Shown one piece after another: positions 39,208-48,133 of a stretch of DNA of 64,000 nucleotides. Origin of the DNA: Pseudoxanthomonas composti (lineage in GTDB: Bacteria > Pseudomonadota > Gammaproteobacteria > Xanthomonadales > Xanthomonadaceae); the NCBI RefSeq assembly GCF_004122095.1, contig NZ_SAWZ01000010.1, positions 1 through 64,000 on the forward strand, written 5' to 3'. The position numbers and the translations under genes were made by a program. Under the pieces are notes generated by a model, which saw only the letters and a program-made list of their open reading frames with translations, had not been told where the DNA came from and did not search any database. Position 1 is the first letter of the stretch. Each line of letters starts with the position of its first letter.

Positions 39208-39813
39208 ATGTTCACCGGCATCATCGAAGGCGTCGGCCGCCTGGCCGCCGCGCAGCCGCTGGGCGGCGATACCCGTTTCACGTTCCAGGTCGGCACCTTG
39301 CCGTTCGAGGCCGTGCAGTTGGGCGAGAGCATCGCAGTCAATGGTGTGTGCCTGACCGTGATCGCGTTCGACGCAGCCAGCTTCCAGGCCGATGCATCCA
39401 CCGAGACGCTGTCGCTGACCACGCTGGGCCAGTTGCCGCTGGGTGCGGCGCTGAACCTGGAGCGCGCCATGCGTCCGAGCGATCGTCTTGGCGGTCATCT
39501 GGTCAGCGGCCATGTCGATGGCCTGGGCCGCGTGCTGTCGGTGCAGGAGGACGCACGCGCGCAGCGCTGGCGGCTCAAAGCGCCGCCCGCGCTGCTGAAG
39601 TACATCGCCAAGAAGGGCTCGATCTGCGTCGATGGCGTCAGCCTGACGGTCAATGACGTCGATGCTGAAGGCTTCGAGGTCGCGCTGATCCCGCACACCG
39701 TCGCGCACACCCGCTTCTCGCAGACCGGCGTGGGCGATGCGGTGAACCTGGAGATCGACCTGGTCGCGCGCTATGTCGAGCGCCTGCTGGGCGAGCGTGG
39801 AGGTGCGCTGTGA
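39208..39813 (+). CDS. ribE: Riboflavin synthase (alpha chain)
   Basis: 201 aa; AGGAGG precedes the ATG at 39208. It dismutates two 6,7-dimethyl-8-ribityllumazine molecules to riboflavin. The two lumazine-binding repeats are seen: MFTGIIEGVGRLAA with SIAVNGVCLTV, and GGHLVSGHVDGLGRV with SICVDGVSLTVNDVD. Length and ends are normal. It overlaps the next gene by four bases (GTGA). Also called ribC in E. coli nomenclature. Confidence 0.97.
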   Translation: MFTGIIEGVGRLAAAQPLGGDTRFTFQVGTLPFEAVQLGESIAVNGVCLTVIAFDAASFQADASTETLSLTTLGQLPLGAALNLERAMRPSDRLGGHLVSGHVDGLGRVLSVQEDARAQRWRLKAPPALLKYIAKKGSICVDGVSLTVNDVDAEGFEVALIPHTVAHTRFSQTGVGDAVNLEIDLVARYVERLLGERGGAL

Positions 39814-40922
39814 ACTTCGCGCCGATCCAGGAGATCCTGGAGGACATCCGCCAGGGCCGCATGGTGGTGATCGTCGACGACGAGGACCGCGAGAACGAAG
39901 GCGACCTGATCATGGCCGCCGAGCTGGTCAAGCCCTCGGACATCAACTTCATGGTCACCCACGGCCGTGGCCTGGTGTGCCTGCCGCTGACCCGCGAACG
40001 CGCCACGCAGCTGGGCCTGGCACCGATGGTCCAGGCCAATACCGCGCAGTTCCAGACCAACTTCACCGTCAGCATCGAGGCCGCCGAGGGCGTGACCACC
40101 GGCATCTCGGCCTACGACCGCGCCCACACCATCCGCACGGCTGTCAAGCCCGATGCCAAGCCGGCCGACCTGCACCAGCCGGGCCACATCTTCCCGTTGA
40201 TCGCCCAGCCCGGTGGCGTGTTGACCCGTGCCGGCCATACCGAGGCGGGCGTGGACCTGGCCATGCTGGCCGGGCTGGAGCCGGCCGGCGTGCTGGTGGA
40301 GATCCTCAACGCCGACGGCAGCATGGCGCGTCGCCCGGAGCTGGAAGTGTTCGCGCGCGAGCACGGCCTGAAGATGGGCTCCATCGCCGATCTGATCGCC
40401 CATCGCCTGGCCACCGAGCACACCGTCGAGCGGGTGGACGAGCGCGAGATCGAGACCGAGTTCGGCCCGTTCCGCCTGGTCACCTATCGTGACCGCATCG
40501 CCCGCGACCTGCATTTCGCCCTGGTCAAGGGCACGCCGGACGCCGCCACGCCGACCCTGGTGCGGGTGCAGGTGGAAAACCCGCTGGCCGATCTGCTGCA
40601 CTGGCGCCGCGACGATTTCGGCGTGGCCGCCACCGATGCGCTGCGCGCCATCGCCGGCGAAGGGCAGGGCGTGATGGTGGTGCTGTCCGCGCCACGCGAT
40701 TCGGAGGCCCTGCTGTCGCGCCTGCTGCGTGAGCCGGAAGTCCGGCCGCCGGGCAAGGACAAGGACGTGGGCCAGTGGCGCCGCAACGGCGCCGGCGCCC
40801 AGATCCTGACCGACCTGGGACTGGGCAAGCTGCGCGTGCTGGGCACGCCGCGGCGGCAGGTGGGCTTGGCGGGGTATGGGCTGGAAGTGGTGGAGATGTT
40901 CGAGCCGGGGAACCCTGCTTGA
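39810..40922 (+). CDS. ribB: DHBP synthase with degenerate GTP-cyclohydrolase-II-like domain (RibBX type)
   Basis: 370 aa, GTG start overlapping the ribE stop. The N-terminal domain is a complete 3,4-dihydroxy-2-butanone-4-phosphate synthase: DDEDRENEGDLIMAAE, GLVCLPLTRERA, HQPGHIFPL and RAGHTEAGVDLAMLAG. The C-terminal half (about 205-370) aligns in pattern with RibA (RDLHFALVKG, GAGAQILTDLGLGKLRVLGT). However, the three zinc-binding cysteines (CxGDxxxSxxCxC) and the EGRGIGL catalytic segment are missing. Known RibBX proteins lack cyclohydrolase activity, so a separate ribA is expected elsewhere. The C-domain may be structural or regulatory. Confidence 0.93.
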   Translation: MNFAPIQEILEDIRQGRMVVIVDDEDRENEGDLIMAAELVKPSDINFMVTHGRGLVCLPLTRERATQLGLAPMVQANTAQFQTNFTVSIEAAEGVTTGISAYDRAHTIRTAVKPDAKPADLHQPGHIFPLIAQPGGVLTRAGHTEAGVDLAMLAGLEPAGVLVEILNADGSMARRPELEVFAREHGLKMGSIADLIAHRLATEHTVERVDEREIETEFGPFRLVTYRDRIARDLHFALVKGTPDAATPTLVRVQVENPLADLLHWRRDDFGVAATDALRAIAGEGQGVMVVLSAPRDSEALLSRLLREPEVRPPGKDKDVGQWRRNGAGAQILTDLGLGKLRVLGTPRRQVGLAGYGLEVVEMFEPGNPA

Positions 40923-41020
40923 GAAACGAGCGACGAGGAACGAGGAACGAGTGAAAGCGTGCCCACGTGGGCGCTCGGCGTTTCGCTCGTTCCTCGTTCC
41001 TCTCCACTCGTTCCTAGCTC
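40922..41020. repeat. Heptad-arm inverted repeat, subtype B, B2
   Basis: The left arm (about 40922-40956) and right arm (about 40982-41020) pair over a perfect 17-base core made of GAGGAAC units plus flanking imperfect pairs. The centre is the palindrome GCCCACGTGGGC. A GCGTTTCGCTC block stands at the inner edge of the right arm, comparable with CTTTGCTC in B1. It starts directly at the ribB stop. Confidence 0.88.
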
Positions 41021-41061
41021 CAAGACGCTAAACTGCCCGACTTTCCCGATCCCCCCCGCCC

Positions 41062-41529
41062 ATGACCCACTACGAAGGCGAGCTGCGTGCCGTGCCAGGC
41101 GCCCGCTACGCGATCATCGCCAGCCGCTGGAACGCCCGCATCGTCGATGCCCTGGTGGCCGGTGCGCGCAAGGAACTGGCCGGCAACGGCGTGGATGAGT
41201 CGGCCATCGACGTGGTCCGCGTGCCCGGCGCGTGGGAGCTGTCGCTGGTGGCCATGCGCCTGGCCAAGGCCGGACGCCACGCGGCGGTGATCGCGCTGGG
41301 TTGCGTGATCCGGGGCGATACCCGCCATTACGAGCACGTGGCGGACGGCTGTGCCGAAGGCCTGCTGCAGGCGCAATTGCAGCACGGCGTGCCGGTGCTC
41401 AATGGCGTGCTGGCGGTGGAGCGCATCGAGGACGCAGAAGCCCGCGCAGGCGGCAGCCACGGCAACAAGGGCGAGGAAGTGGCCCTGGCCGCGGTGGAAA
41501 TGGTCAACCTGATGGAGCAACTGCCATGA
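41062..41529 (+). CDS. ribH: 6,7-dimethyl-8-ribityllumazine synthase
   Basis: 155 aa. It condenses the RibD product with DHBP. Motifs: [36 protein letters not shown] and [20 protein letters not shown] with the catalytic His region. No good Shine-Dalgarno precedes the ATG; the upstream bases are a C-rich run after repeat B2. TAAACT at 41029-41034 could be a -10. It overlaps nusB by ATGA. Confidence 0.97.
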   Translation: MTHYEGELRAVPGARYAIIASRWNARIVDALVAGARKELAGNGVDESAIDVVRVPGAWELSLVAMRLAKAGRHAAVIALGCVIRGDTRHYEHVADGCAEGLLQAQLQHGVPVLNGVLAVERIEDAEARAGGSHGNKGEEVALAAVEMVNLMEQLP

Positions 41530-41990
41530 ACCGTCCCGGACAGCGTCGCGACGGCGTCGACCCCGTGCACCGCACCCGCGCGCGTCGCCGCGCGCTGCAG
41601 GCCATCTACGCCTGGCAGGTCTCCGGCGGCAACCCGCAGCAGGTGATCTCGCAGTTCGCCCATGAGCAGGCCCATGAGATCGCCGACCTGGAGTATTTCG
41701 AGGATCTGGTGCGCGGCACCATGCAGCACACCGCCGAGCTGGACCAGGCCCTGCTGCCGCATCTGGACCGCACCGTGGACGAGGTCGACCCGATCGAGCG
41801 TGCGGTGCTGCGCATCGCCGCCTACGAGCTGCGCCATCGCGTGGACGTGCCGTATCGCGTGGTGATCAACGAGGCCATCGAGACCGCCAAGCGCTTCGGC
41901 GCCGAGCATGGCCACACCTACGTCAATGGCGTGCTCGACCGCGCCGCCCTGGACTGGCGCGGCCCGGAAACCCGGGCCAGAACCCCGTAA
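41526..41990 (+). CDS. nusB: Transcription antitermination factor NusB
   Basis: 154 aa, ATGA overlap with ribH. An RNA-binding helical protein that with NusE (S10) recognises boxA in rRNA operons. Motifs: [50 protein letters not shown] and [20 protein letters not shown]. The C-terminal GPETRARTP tail is disordered. The ribH-nusB-thiL order is typical. Confidence 0.97.
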   Translation: MNRPGQRRDGVDPVHRTRARRRALQAIYAWQVSGGNPQQVISQFAHEQAHEIADLEYFEDLVRGTMQHTAELDQALLPHLDRTVDEVDPIERAVLRIAAYELRHRVDVPYRVVINEAIETAKRFGAEHGHTYVNGVLDRAALDWRGPETRARTP

Positions 41991-42012
41991 CGGGCGCCGC
42001 ATCCGCGTTGTT

Positions 42013-42050
42013 CTCACTCGTTCCTCGTTCCTCTCCACTCGTTCCTGCCT
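42013..42050. repeat. Heptad-arm repeat, subtype B, right-arm half only (B3)
   Basis: A stretch of about 30 bases identical to the right arm of B2 (units GAGGAAC on the minus strand) ends one base before the thiL ATG. No left arm is present after nusB. The preceding CGTTGTTCTC resembles the inner-edge block of the complete elements. Confidence 0.85.
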
Positions 42051-42051
42051 C

Positions 42052-43002
42052 ATGCCAGTCGGCGAATTCGACCTGATCGATCGCATCCGCGCCCGCGCCC
42101 GCACGCGCGGCGACGTGGTACTGGGCATCGGCGACGATGCCGCGCTGCTGCAGCCGCAGCCCGGCTGCGAGCTGGTGGTGACCGCCGATACCCTCAATGT
42201 CGGCGTGCATTTCCTGGAGGACACCGCGCCGGAGGACATCGGCTGGAAGTCGCTGGCGGTCAATCTGTCCGACCTGGCTGCGATGGGAGCCTCGCCATCG
42301 TGGTGCACGCTGGCGCTGGCCCTGCCGCAGAGCGATCCGGCCTGGCTGGATGGCTTCATCGGCGGTTTCCTGGAGCTGGCGCAGAGCGCCGGCATCGCCC
42401 TGGTCGGCGGCGATACCACGCGCGGGCCGCTGTCCATCTCCGTGACCGCGATGGGGCAGGCGCCTGCGGGGCGGGCGATCCGACGTTCCGGCGCCCAGGT
42501 GGGCGACGACCTGTGGGTGACCGGCACGCCGGGCGATGCCTGCAGCGCGCTGCACGCGATCTGGGCCGGCGTGGTCCCCGACCCGGCATTGCGCCGTCGC
42601 ATGAACCGTCCGACCCCGCGCAACGCCGCCGGCTTGGCCTTGGTCGGCCTGGCTAACAGCTGCGTGGATATCTCCGATGGCTTGCTCGGCGATCTGGGCC
42701 ACATCTGCAAGGCCAGCGGCGTGGGCGCGGAGGTGATGCTGGAGCAGTTGCCTGCCTCGCGCGCGCTGTCTCGGTTCGCGCCGGCCGTGCGTTGGCCCTG
42801 GCAGGCCAGTGGCGGCGACGACTACGAGTTGTGCTTCAGCGCACCGGCCGCGCAGCGCGAGGCCATCGTCCAGGCGATGGCGGGCGCTCAAACCCAGGCG
42901 ACCCTGATCGGTCGCATCGTCCAGGGCCAGGGCGTGATCGCGCTGGATGGGGACGGACAGCCCTGGAACTCCGGCCGCCCCAGCTTCCAGCATTTCAGCT
43001 GA
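42052..43002 (+). CDS. thiL: Thiamine-monophosphate kinase
   Basis: 316 aa. It phosphorylates thiamine monophosphate to the diphosphate. Motifs: GEFDLIDRIRA, GIGDDAALLQ, ADTLNVGVHF, KSLAVNLSDLAAMGA, LVGGDTTRGPLSISVTA, CVDISDGLLGDLGHI and SGGDDYELCFSAP. No Shine-Dalgarno is visible because repeat B3 occupies the upstream bases. It is the last gene of the rib-nusB-thiL run. Confidence 0.97.
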   Translation: MPVGEFDLIDRIRARARTRGDVVLGIGDDAALLQPQPGCELVVTADTLNVGVHFLEDTAPEDIGWKSLAVNLSDLAAMGASPSWCTLALALPQSDPAWLDGFIGGFLELAQSAGIALVGGDTTRGPLSISVTAMGQAPAGRAIRRSGAQVGDDLWVTGTPGDACSALHAIWAGVVPDPALRRRMNRPTPRNAAGLALVGLANSCVDISDGLLGDLGHICKASGVGAEVMLEQLPASRALSRFAPAVRWPWQASGGDDYELCFSAPAAQREAIVQAMAGAQTQATLIGRIVQGQGVIALDGDGQPWNSGRPSFQHFS

Positions 43003-43345
43003 GCAGGACGGGCGCCGGTCCAGGCGGCACGTTGCCCTGCAGCCATCTCGAATAACGTCTGGAGCATGCTGCGGGAGCGGTGCGGGGTGACCTCGGGTCA
43101 TCGGCCGCAAGAGGGGCTTCCCGGGAATGCCATGCGCGGCTGATGGCCCGAGGCCACCTCGAGCCGCTCCCGCTCGGGCCCGGTGTGGCGAAGGCAGGTA
43201 GTTCAGGATCGCTTATTGCGGTGCAGCTTGGTGACCGGCCATGCGTATGCGTATGGTTCGGCCGCGCCTCCGCCGACGTGATGGCCAGAAGGCGCTTCTC
43301 GCGCGGGTCACCCCGGCCCGCTTCCAAGCAGTGGAGGCATGTCGT
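43003..43345. other. 343-bp intergenic region with an imperfect inverted repeat
   Basis: It contains the D2 inverted repeat (43071-43173) and a tandem ATGCGT stretch at about 43240. The frame of the following hydrolase stays open upstream to 43241, but codons there do not look coding, and a signal peptide fixes the start at 43346. No other feature seen. Confidence 0.7.
43071..43173. repeat. Imperfect inverted repeat with GCGGGAGCGG ends (D2)
   Basis: 38-base arms (43071-43108 and 43136-43173) match at about 32 positions, with a 27-base centre. The outer 10 bases of both arms are identical (GCGGGAGCGG) and resemble the GTGGGAGCGG ends of D1, but the interior differs. It is in the gap upstream of the alpha/beta-hydrolase gene. 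Confidence 0.85.
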
Positions 43346-44923
43346 ATGCGCAGCCTGTTCCGCGGTTTGATGTGCATGGTGTTGCTGGCCTGGTCGGCCA
43401 CGTCCCTGGCCGGCGACTATCGCAAAACCTATCAGCGGGTGCCCAGCTTCGATGGGGTCGAGCTGGGCGCGTTGGTGTTGGTGCCCAGCGGGCAGGGCAG
43501 TGGGCCGTTTCCCCTGGTGGTGATGCCGGCGAGCTGGTCGCTGCCCAACCTGGAGTACCTCGGGCGCGCCAATCAGCTGGCCGCCGATGGCTACGTGGTG
43601 GTCAGCTACACCTCGCGCGGCTTCTGGGATTCGGCCGGGCTGATCGACATCGCCGGCGAGGCGACGGTGGAGGATGTCAGCGCAGTGATCGACTGGGCTC
43701 TGGCCCATACGCCGGCCAGCCCCGGCGCCATCGGCGTGTCGGGGATTTCCTATGGCGCCGGCACCAGCCTGCTGGCGGCCGCGCGCGACCCGCGCATCAA
43801 GGCGGTCGCGGCGTTGAGCGGCTGGGCGGACCTGCAGGCCTCCTTGTACGCCAACGACACGGTCAGCTCGCAAGGGGTGGGACTGCTGGTGGGCTCCGGC
43901 GCGCTGACCGGCCGCCCCGGGCCGGAGCTTGCGGCGATCAACGCCAAGGTCGCCGTGGGCGACTTCGATGGCGCCGTGCAGGGGTTCGTGCCCAAGGCCG
44001 CAAGCCGAAGCGCAGCTTTCGAGGTCGACCAGCTCAATGAAAGCGGCACCGCGATTCTGCTGGCCAACGCCTTCAACGATGGACTGTTCCCGCCCAACCA
44101 GCTCGTGGACTTCTACCAGCGTCTGCGCGGGCCGAAGCGGCTGCTGCTGGGACAGGGCGACCATGCCACGGCCGAGCTGCCCGGTGCGCTGGGCCTGCCC
44201 AACAGCGTGTACGAGGAAGTGCAGGTGTGGTTCGACCATCACCTCAAGGGCCGGCAGGTGCAAGGACTGGCGCCTGCCTCGGTCCGCCTGACCACCCTGG
44301 GCGGCTGGCCGCTGGATTACCGGGACTGGACCCAGGTGCAGGCCGATCCCACGGTCTACGGCCTGGGTCGGCCGACCGGGCTGCAACCCACTGGCGCCCT
44401 GGTGCAGGGCGATGCGACGGGCTGGAGCCATCGCATCGGCACCGCGGTGCCGACCGCGGCCACCTCCGGCGTGGTCCTGGTCAGCGGCGCCCTGCAGGGA
44501 TACCTGCGCCAGCCGGTGAGGACCTCGATTCCGCTGGTCGCCAGGACCGGCGCGACGGTCTGGGCGGGCCCAGCGCTGTCGCGCGCGCGAACCTTGGCTG
44601 GCGCCGCGGCGTTGCGGGTCACGGTGACGCCAAGCCAGCGCGACCTGAGCCTGTTCGCCTATCTCTACAGCGTCGATGGACTGGGGATGGGCGACCTGAT
44701 CACCCATAAGCCCTACAGCCTGCGCGGCGTCGCGCCGGGGCAGCCGCAGACCCTTGAGATCCAGCTCGAGGCCGCGGCGGCGGAGATCCCGGCCGGGCGC
44801 AGGCTGGTGCTGGTCGTGGACACCCTGGATGCGCGCTACAGCGCGGTGACGCGACCCTTCGGCTCGGTGACCTTTTCCTCGCCGGCCGCGGCGCCGTCGC
44901 GGCTGAGCGTGCCGCTGCGCTGA
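43346..44923 (+). CDS. Secreted alpha/beta-hydrolase of the CocE/X-Pro dipeptidyl-peptidase (S15) type
   Basis: 525 aa. The ATG at 43346 has GGAGG at 43333-43337 and begins a signal peptide (LFRGLMCMVLLAWSATSLAG). The hydrolase domain has the nucleophile elbow GVSGISYGA with Ser135, a probable acid Asp245 (AFNDGLFPP) and His273 (GDHATAE), in the order and spacing of S15/CocE enzymes. The C-terminal third (about 350-525) is a beta-rich domain like PepX_C/CocE_C (SYSLRG-type region HKPYSLRGVAPGQPQTLEI). It probably cleaves an ester or Xaa-Pro peptide in the periplasm or outside. Substrate is unknown. Confidence 0.85.
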   Translation: MRSLFRGLMCMVLLAWSATSLAGDYRKTYQRVPSFDGVELGALVLVPSGQGSGPFPLVVMPASWSLPNLEYLGRANQLAADGYVVVSYTSRGFWDSAGLIDIAGEATVEDVSAVIDWALAHTPASPGAIGVSGISYGAGTSLLAAARDPRIKAVAALSGWADLQASLYANDTVSSQGVGLLVGSGALTGRPGPELAAINAKVAVGDFDGAVQGFVPKAASRSAAFEVDQLNESGTAILLANAFNDGLFPPNQLVDFYQRLRGPKRLLLGQGDHATAELPGALGLPNSVYEEVQVWFDHHLKGRQVQGLAPASVRLTTLGGWPLDYRDWTQVQADPTVYGLGRPTGLQPTGALVQGDATGWSHRIGTAVPTAATSGVVLVSGALQGYLRQPVRTSIPLVARTGATVWAGPALSRARTLAGAAALRVTVTPSQRDLSLFAYLYSVDGLGMGDLITHKPYSLRGVAPGQPQTLEIQLEAAAAEIPAGRRLVLVVDTLDARYSAVTRPFGSVTFSSPAAAPSRLSVPLR

Positions 44924-44945
44924 CCAGGCAAACGGGCTGGTGGGT

Positions 44946-44968
44946 CGACGCGCTCACCGGACGCGTCG
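44946..44968. terminator. Possible bidirectional terminator between hydrolase and yraN
   Basis: A 7-bp stem (44946-44952 with 44962-44968) with a 9-base loop lies in the 65-base gap between two convergent genes. There is no strong T run on either side, so the call is weak. Confidence 0.3.
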
Positions 44969-44988
44969 GCCGTGAACGACGATGCCCT

Positions 44989-45369
44989 TTAGACCTCGTC
45001 CGCGCGAAAGGCATCGCGCAGCCAGTTGAGGATGGGCTTGGCCGCCTCGCCGCTGGCTTCGACCACGTCGAAGCGGCAGGGCAGGTCCGCGTAGCGCGGG
45101 TGCTGGGCCAGGTACAGCGAGGCGGCCCGCACCAGCTTGCGGCGCTTGCCGGCATCCACCGAGGCCGCGCCGCCGCCGAAGGCTGACGAGCGCCGGTAGC
45201 GCACTTCCACGAACACCAGGGTCGGCCCGCCGCGCGCGTTCGGGTCCAGCATCACCAGGTCCAGTTCGCCGCCGCGGAACCGCACGTTGGCAGCCACCGG
45301 CTTCAGGCCGGCGCGTTGCAGTTCGGCCTGTGCGGCGGCTTCGACCGCCGCACCGGTGGCCTCAGCCAC
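44989..45369 (-). CDS. YraN/UPF0102 family protein (endonuclease-fold)
   Basis: 126 aa from a GTG at 45369 whose first codons overlap the lpoA stop (GTGGCTGA). The longer open frame upstream lies inside lpoA and was discarded. Family motifs: [44 protein letters not shown] and [19 protein letters not shown]. The GELDL and EVR residues belong to a restriction-endonuclease-like active site. The biochemical role is not settled; yraN next to lpoA and rsmI is a widely conserved arrangement. Confidence 0.92.
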   Translation of the reverse strand: MAEATGAAVEAAAQAELQRAGLKPVAANVRFRGGELDLVMLDPNARGGPTLVFVEVRYRRSSAFGGGAASVDAGKRRKLVRAASLYLAQHPRYADLPCRFDVVEASGEAAKPILNWLRDAFRADEV

Positions 45370-46753
45370 CCTCGGCGATCGGGGTCGGGCGGCCGCCGCT
45401 GAAGGTGGCCCATGCCGGCGCGCGCTGCACATTGCCGAAGCCGTCCAGCGACAGCACGCCGGTGGCGCCACGCAAGGTGGCGTTGGCGCCCAGGCTCAGC
45501 TTCTCCAGGTAGGCGGTCAGCTGCCAGGCGTCGAAACCGAAGGCGAACAGGCGCGCCGCACCGCCACGCGCGGTCGGCAAGGTGCTGGCCACGCTGCTGG
45601 CCGCCGGCAGGCCTTCCACCCCGCGCGCGGTCCAGGCCTCGGTCGGATAGATGATGCCGTCGAGCACGCGGTCCTCTTCGGCCTTGCCGGTGCCCTGGGT
45701 CAGCTGCGAGCTGCCTACCCGCGCCTTGCCGGCCAGGCCGGACATGGCCAGCTGCGGCGCCAGCACCCGGGCGGTGCTGCCCTTGATCGACAGGAACACC
45801 GCGTCCACGCCCTGCGAGGCGGCAGCCGTCAGCGCGGCCAGCATGTCCGGCGGTGCATCGGCCACGGCGATGGTCTGGGTGACATTGCCGCCCAGCTCGG
45901 TGAAGTGTTCGGCGAAGGCGGTGGCCGCGCGCGTGGCGTTGTCGTCCTGGCCACGGATCACCAGCACCTGCTTGTGCTCGCGCTGGAACAGGTAGTCGGC
46001 CGCGCCGATGCCGTCGTCCTCCGGCGCCAGGGAGAAGCCCACGGCGGTAGCCGGTGGCTCGCTGCTGCCGCGGTTGAGGGCCAGCAGCGGCACCGGCAGC
46101 GACGGCTGGCCGAACACCGCACCGACCTCATCGCGACCCAGCGGGCCGACCACGAAATCCGCCCCGGCCTGCTGCGCCTTGCCGTAGGCGGCCAGCGCGC
46201 CGGCGGGCGTGCCGGTGGTGTCGATGAACTGGATCTCGGGGCGGCGGCGGGATTCGCCGTAGTAGCCGGCCAGCAGGCCGTCACGCACCGGCGCGGCGGC
46301 CACGGCGAGCGGGCCGGACAAGGGCAGCAGCACTGCCAGCTTCACCGGCGGGCGGTAGCCATCGCGATCGGCCGGCGGGCGCTGGGCCGCCTCGAAGTTC
46401 CACGCCGTGGCGCGGTCGAACGGGCGCGGCAGGGCCAGGCCGCGGTCGGCCATCAGCTTGCCGGCATAGGGGTACAGCGGGTCGCCCACCGGCAGCGCGC
46501 CGGTCTCCTTGGACAGGGTGGGATTGTCCAGACCCTGCAGCAGTTGCTGGATCTTGCGGACATTCTCGGCCCGCGCCTGGCCGGTCAGCTGGGCGCCGCT
46601 GCGCGCCAGGTCGGCCGCCTGCCGGAATGCGGCGCTGCCGGCCGCCGAGGGATGCGGACCGCCGCCACCGCCGCTGGTCTGGGTGGTGGCGCAGCCGCCG
46701 AGCAGCAACGCCGATACCAGCACCGGGGCAATCCACGCAAAACGCTTGTCCAT
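45362..46753 (-). CDS. lpoA: LpoA-like lipoprotein activator of penicillin-binding protein (LppC family)
   Basis: 463 aa. The lipobox LLGG|C21 gives an outer-membrane lipoprotein. After a shortened N-terminal helical part, the LppC/LpoA C-terminal domain with a periplasmic-binding-protein fold runs from about residue 135: [52 protein letters not shown] and [12 protein letters not shown]. In E. coli LpoA stimulates PBP1a. This protein is about 200 residues shorter than E. coli LpoA, mainly at the N-terminus. Divergent from rsmI, as in E. coli. Confidence 0.93.
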   Translation of the reverse strand: MDKRFAWIAPVLVSALLLGGCATTQTSGGGGGPHPSAAGSAAFRQAADLARSGAQLTGQARAENVRKIQQLLQGLDNPTLSKETGALPVGDPLYPYAGKLMADRGLALPRPFDRATAWNFEAAQRPPADRDGYRPPVKLAVLLPLSGPLAVAAAPVRDGLLAGYYGESRRRPEIQFIDTTGTPAGALAAYGKAQQAGADFVVGPLGRDEVGAVFGQPSLPVPLLALNRGSSEPPATAVGFSLAPEDDGIGAADYLFQREHKQVLVIRGQDDNATRAATAFAEHFTELGGNVTQTIAVADAPPDMLAALTAAASQGVDAVFLSIKGSTARVLAPQLAMSGLAGKARVGSSQLTQGTGKAEEDRVLDGIIYPTEAWTARGVEGLPAASSVASTLPTARGGAARLFAFGFDAWQLTAYLEKLSLGANATLRGATGVLSLDGFGNVQRAPAWATFSGGRPTPIAEGG

Positions 46754-46788
46754 GGGGTTCGAGGGCCAGCCTTGTTGAACAGGCTACG

Positions 46789-46794
46789 ATTCTA
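46789..46794 (-). promoter_or_regulatory. Candidate -10 element for lpoA
   Basis: Minus-strand TAGAAT 36 bases before the lpoA start, in the 78-base gap between divergent lpoA and rsmI. On the plus strand TACGAT at 46785-46790 could serve rsmI, overlapping it. Confidence 0.4.
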
Positions 46795-46831
46795 CCCCTG
46801 CCTGCCCGTCCGCCTCGAAGACCCGCCGTTC

Positions 46832-47671
46832 ATGTCCGCAGCAACGTTGTTCGTCGTCGCCACCCCCATCGGCAACCTCGCCGACCTGTCCGCCCGCGCG
46901 CTGGAGACTTTGCGCACGGTGGATGCCATCTGCGCCGAGGACACCCGCCGCACCGGCCAGTTGCTGTCGCATTTCGGCATCGCCACGCCGCTGGTGGCGT
47001 TGCACGAGCACAACGAGGACGCCATGGCCGAGCGCATCGTCGCCCGCCTGCAGTCTGGGCAGTCCCTGGCGCTGGTCAGCGATGCCGGCACCCCGCTGGT
47101 CTCCGATCCGGGCTACCGGCTGGTCAAGGCCGCACGCGCGGCCGGGGTGGCGGTCAGCCCGGTGCCCGGGGCGTGCGCGGCCATCGCCGCGCTGAGCGTG
47201 GCCGGCCTGCCCAGCGATCGCTTCGCCTTCGAGGGCTTCCTGCCGGCCAAGTCCGCCGCGCGCCGCGAGCGGCTGTCCGCCCTGGCCGGCGAGTCCCGCA
47301 CCCTGGTGTTCTACGAGTCCTCCCACCGCATCGCCGAATCCCTGGCCGACCTGGTGCGGGCGCTGGGCCCGGAGCGGCCGGCGACCATCGCGCGCGAGCT
47401 GACCAAGCTGTTCGAGACCGTCCTGGCCGGCAAGCTGGCTGAGCTGCTGGCAAAGGTCCAGGCCGACGACAACCAGCGCAAGGGCGAGTTCGTGGTCATG
47501 GTGCAGGGTGCCGGCGAGGACGCCGGCGCGCAGATCGCCGAAGGTCGCCGCGTCTACGCCTTGCTCAACGCGCACCTGCCGCCGTCCACCGCGGCCAAGC
47601 TGGCCGCGGAGATCACCGGGGCGCCGCGGAAGGCGTTGTACGGAAGTCGAGAAGTGAGTGGAGAGGAGTGA
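46832..47671 (+). CDS. rsmI: 16S rRNA (cytidine1402-2'-O)-methyltransferase RsmI
   Basis: 279 aa, SAM-dependent methyltransferase acting on C1402 of 16S rRNA (with RsmH, also encoded in this window, modifying the same base). Motifs: LFVVATPIGNLADLSARALE, CAEDTRRTGQLL, ALVSDAGTPLVSDPGY, PVPGACAAIAALSVAGLP and YESSHRIAESL. The last residues (REVSGEE and the stop) are encoded by the left arm of the heptad-arm repeat C1, so the repeat has become part of the gene's end. The long upstream extension of the frame lies opposite lpoA and is not used. Confidence 0.97.
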   Translation: MSAATLFVVATPIGNLADLSARALETLRTVDAICAEDTRRTGQLLSHFGIATPLVALHEHNEDAMAERIVARLQSGQSLALVSDAGTPLVSDPGYRLVKAARAAGVAVSPVPGACAAIAALSVAGLPSDRFAFEGFLPAKSAARRERLSALAGESRTLVFYESSHRIAESLADLVRALGPERPATIARELTKLFETVLAGKLAELLAKVQADDNQRKGEFVVMVQGAGEDAGAQIAEGRRVYALLNAHLPPSTAAKLAAEITGAPRKALYGSREVSGEE

Positions 47672-47732
47672 GAAGTGAGCGCAAGCCCGTTCTCGCCTTT
47701 GCTCACTCCTCACTCCTCTCCGCTCACTCCTC
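47649..47732. repeat. Heptad-arm inverted repeat, subtype C (GAGGAGT units), C1
   Basis: Left arm 47649-47679 and right arm 47701-47732 pair almost perfectly. The layout is the same as subtype B (one unit, GGAG spacer, two units), but every unit is GAGGAGT instead of GAGGAAC. The short centre ends in CGCCTTTGCTC next to the right arm. The left arm encodes the end of RsmI and the right arm covers the -35 area of rnpB. Confidence 0.93.
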
Positions 47733-47744
47733 CACCGCATGCCG

Positions 47745-47750
47745 TAGAAT
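47745..47750 (+). promoter_or_regulatory. -10 element of the rnpB promoter
   Basis: TAGAAT, 7 bases before the inferred first base of RNase P RNA. The -35 position (about 47722-47727) falls inside the right arm of repeat C1 and has no consensus match. Confidence 0.6.
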
Positions 47751-47757
47751 CGGCCAC

Positions 47758-48118
<361 letters not shown>

Positions 48119-48133
48119 ACTTCCCTCTTTCCT

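Noticed and set aside
45287-46831. Upstream extension of the rsmI frame, giving a 794-residue protein
   Set aside because: The extension lies opposite lpoA and has shadow composition. RsmI starts with its conserved N-terminus at 46832.
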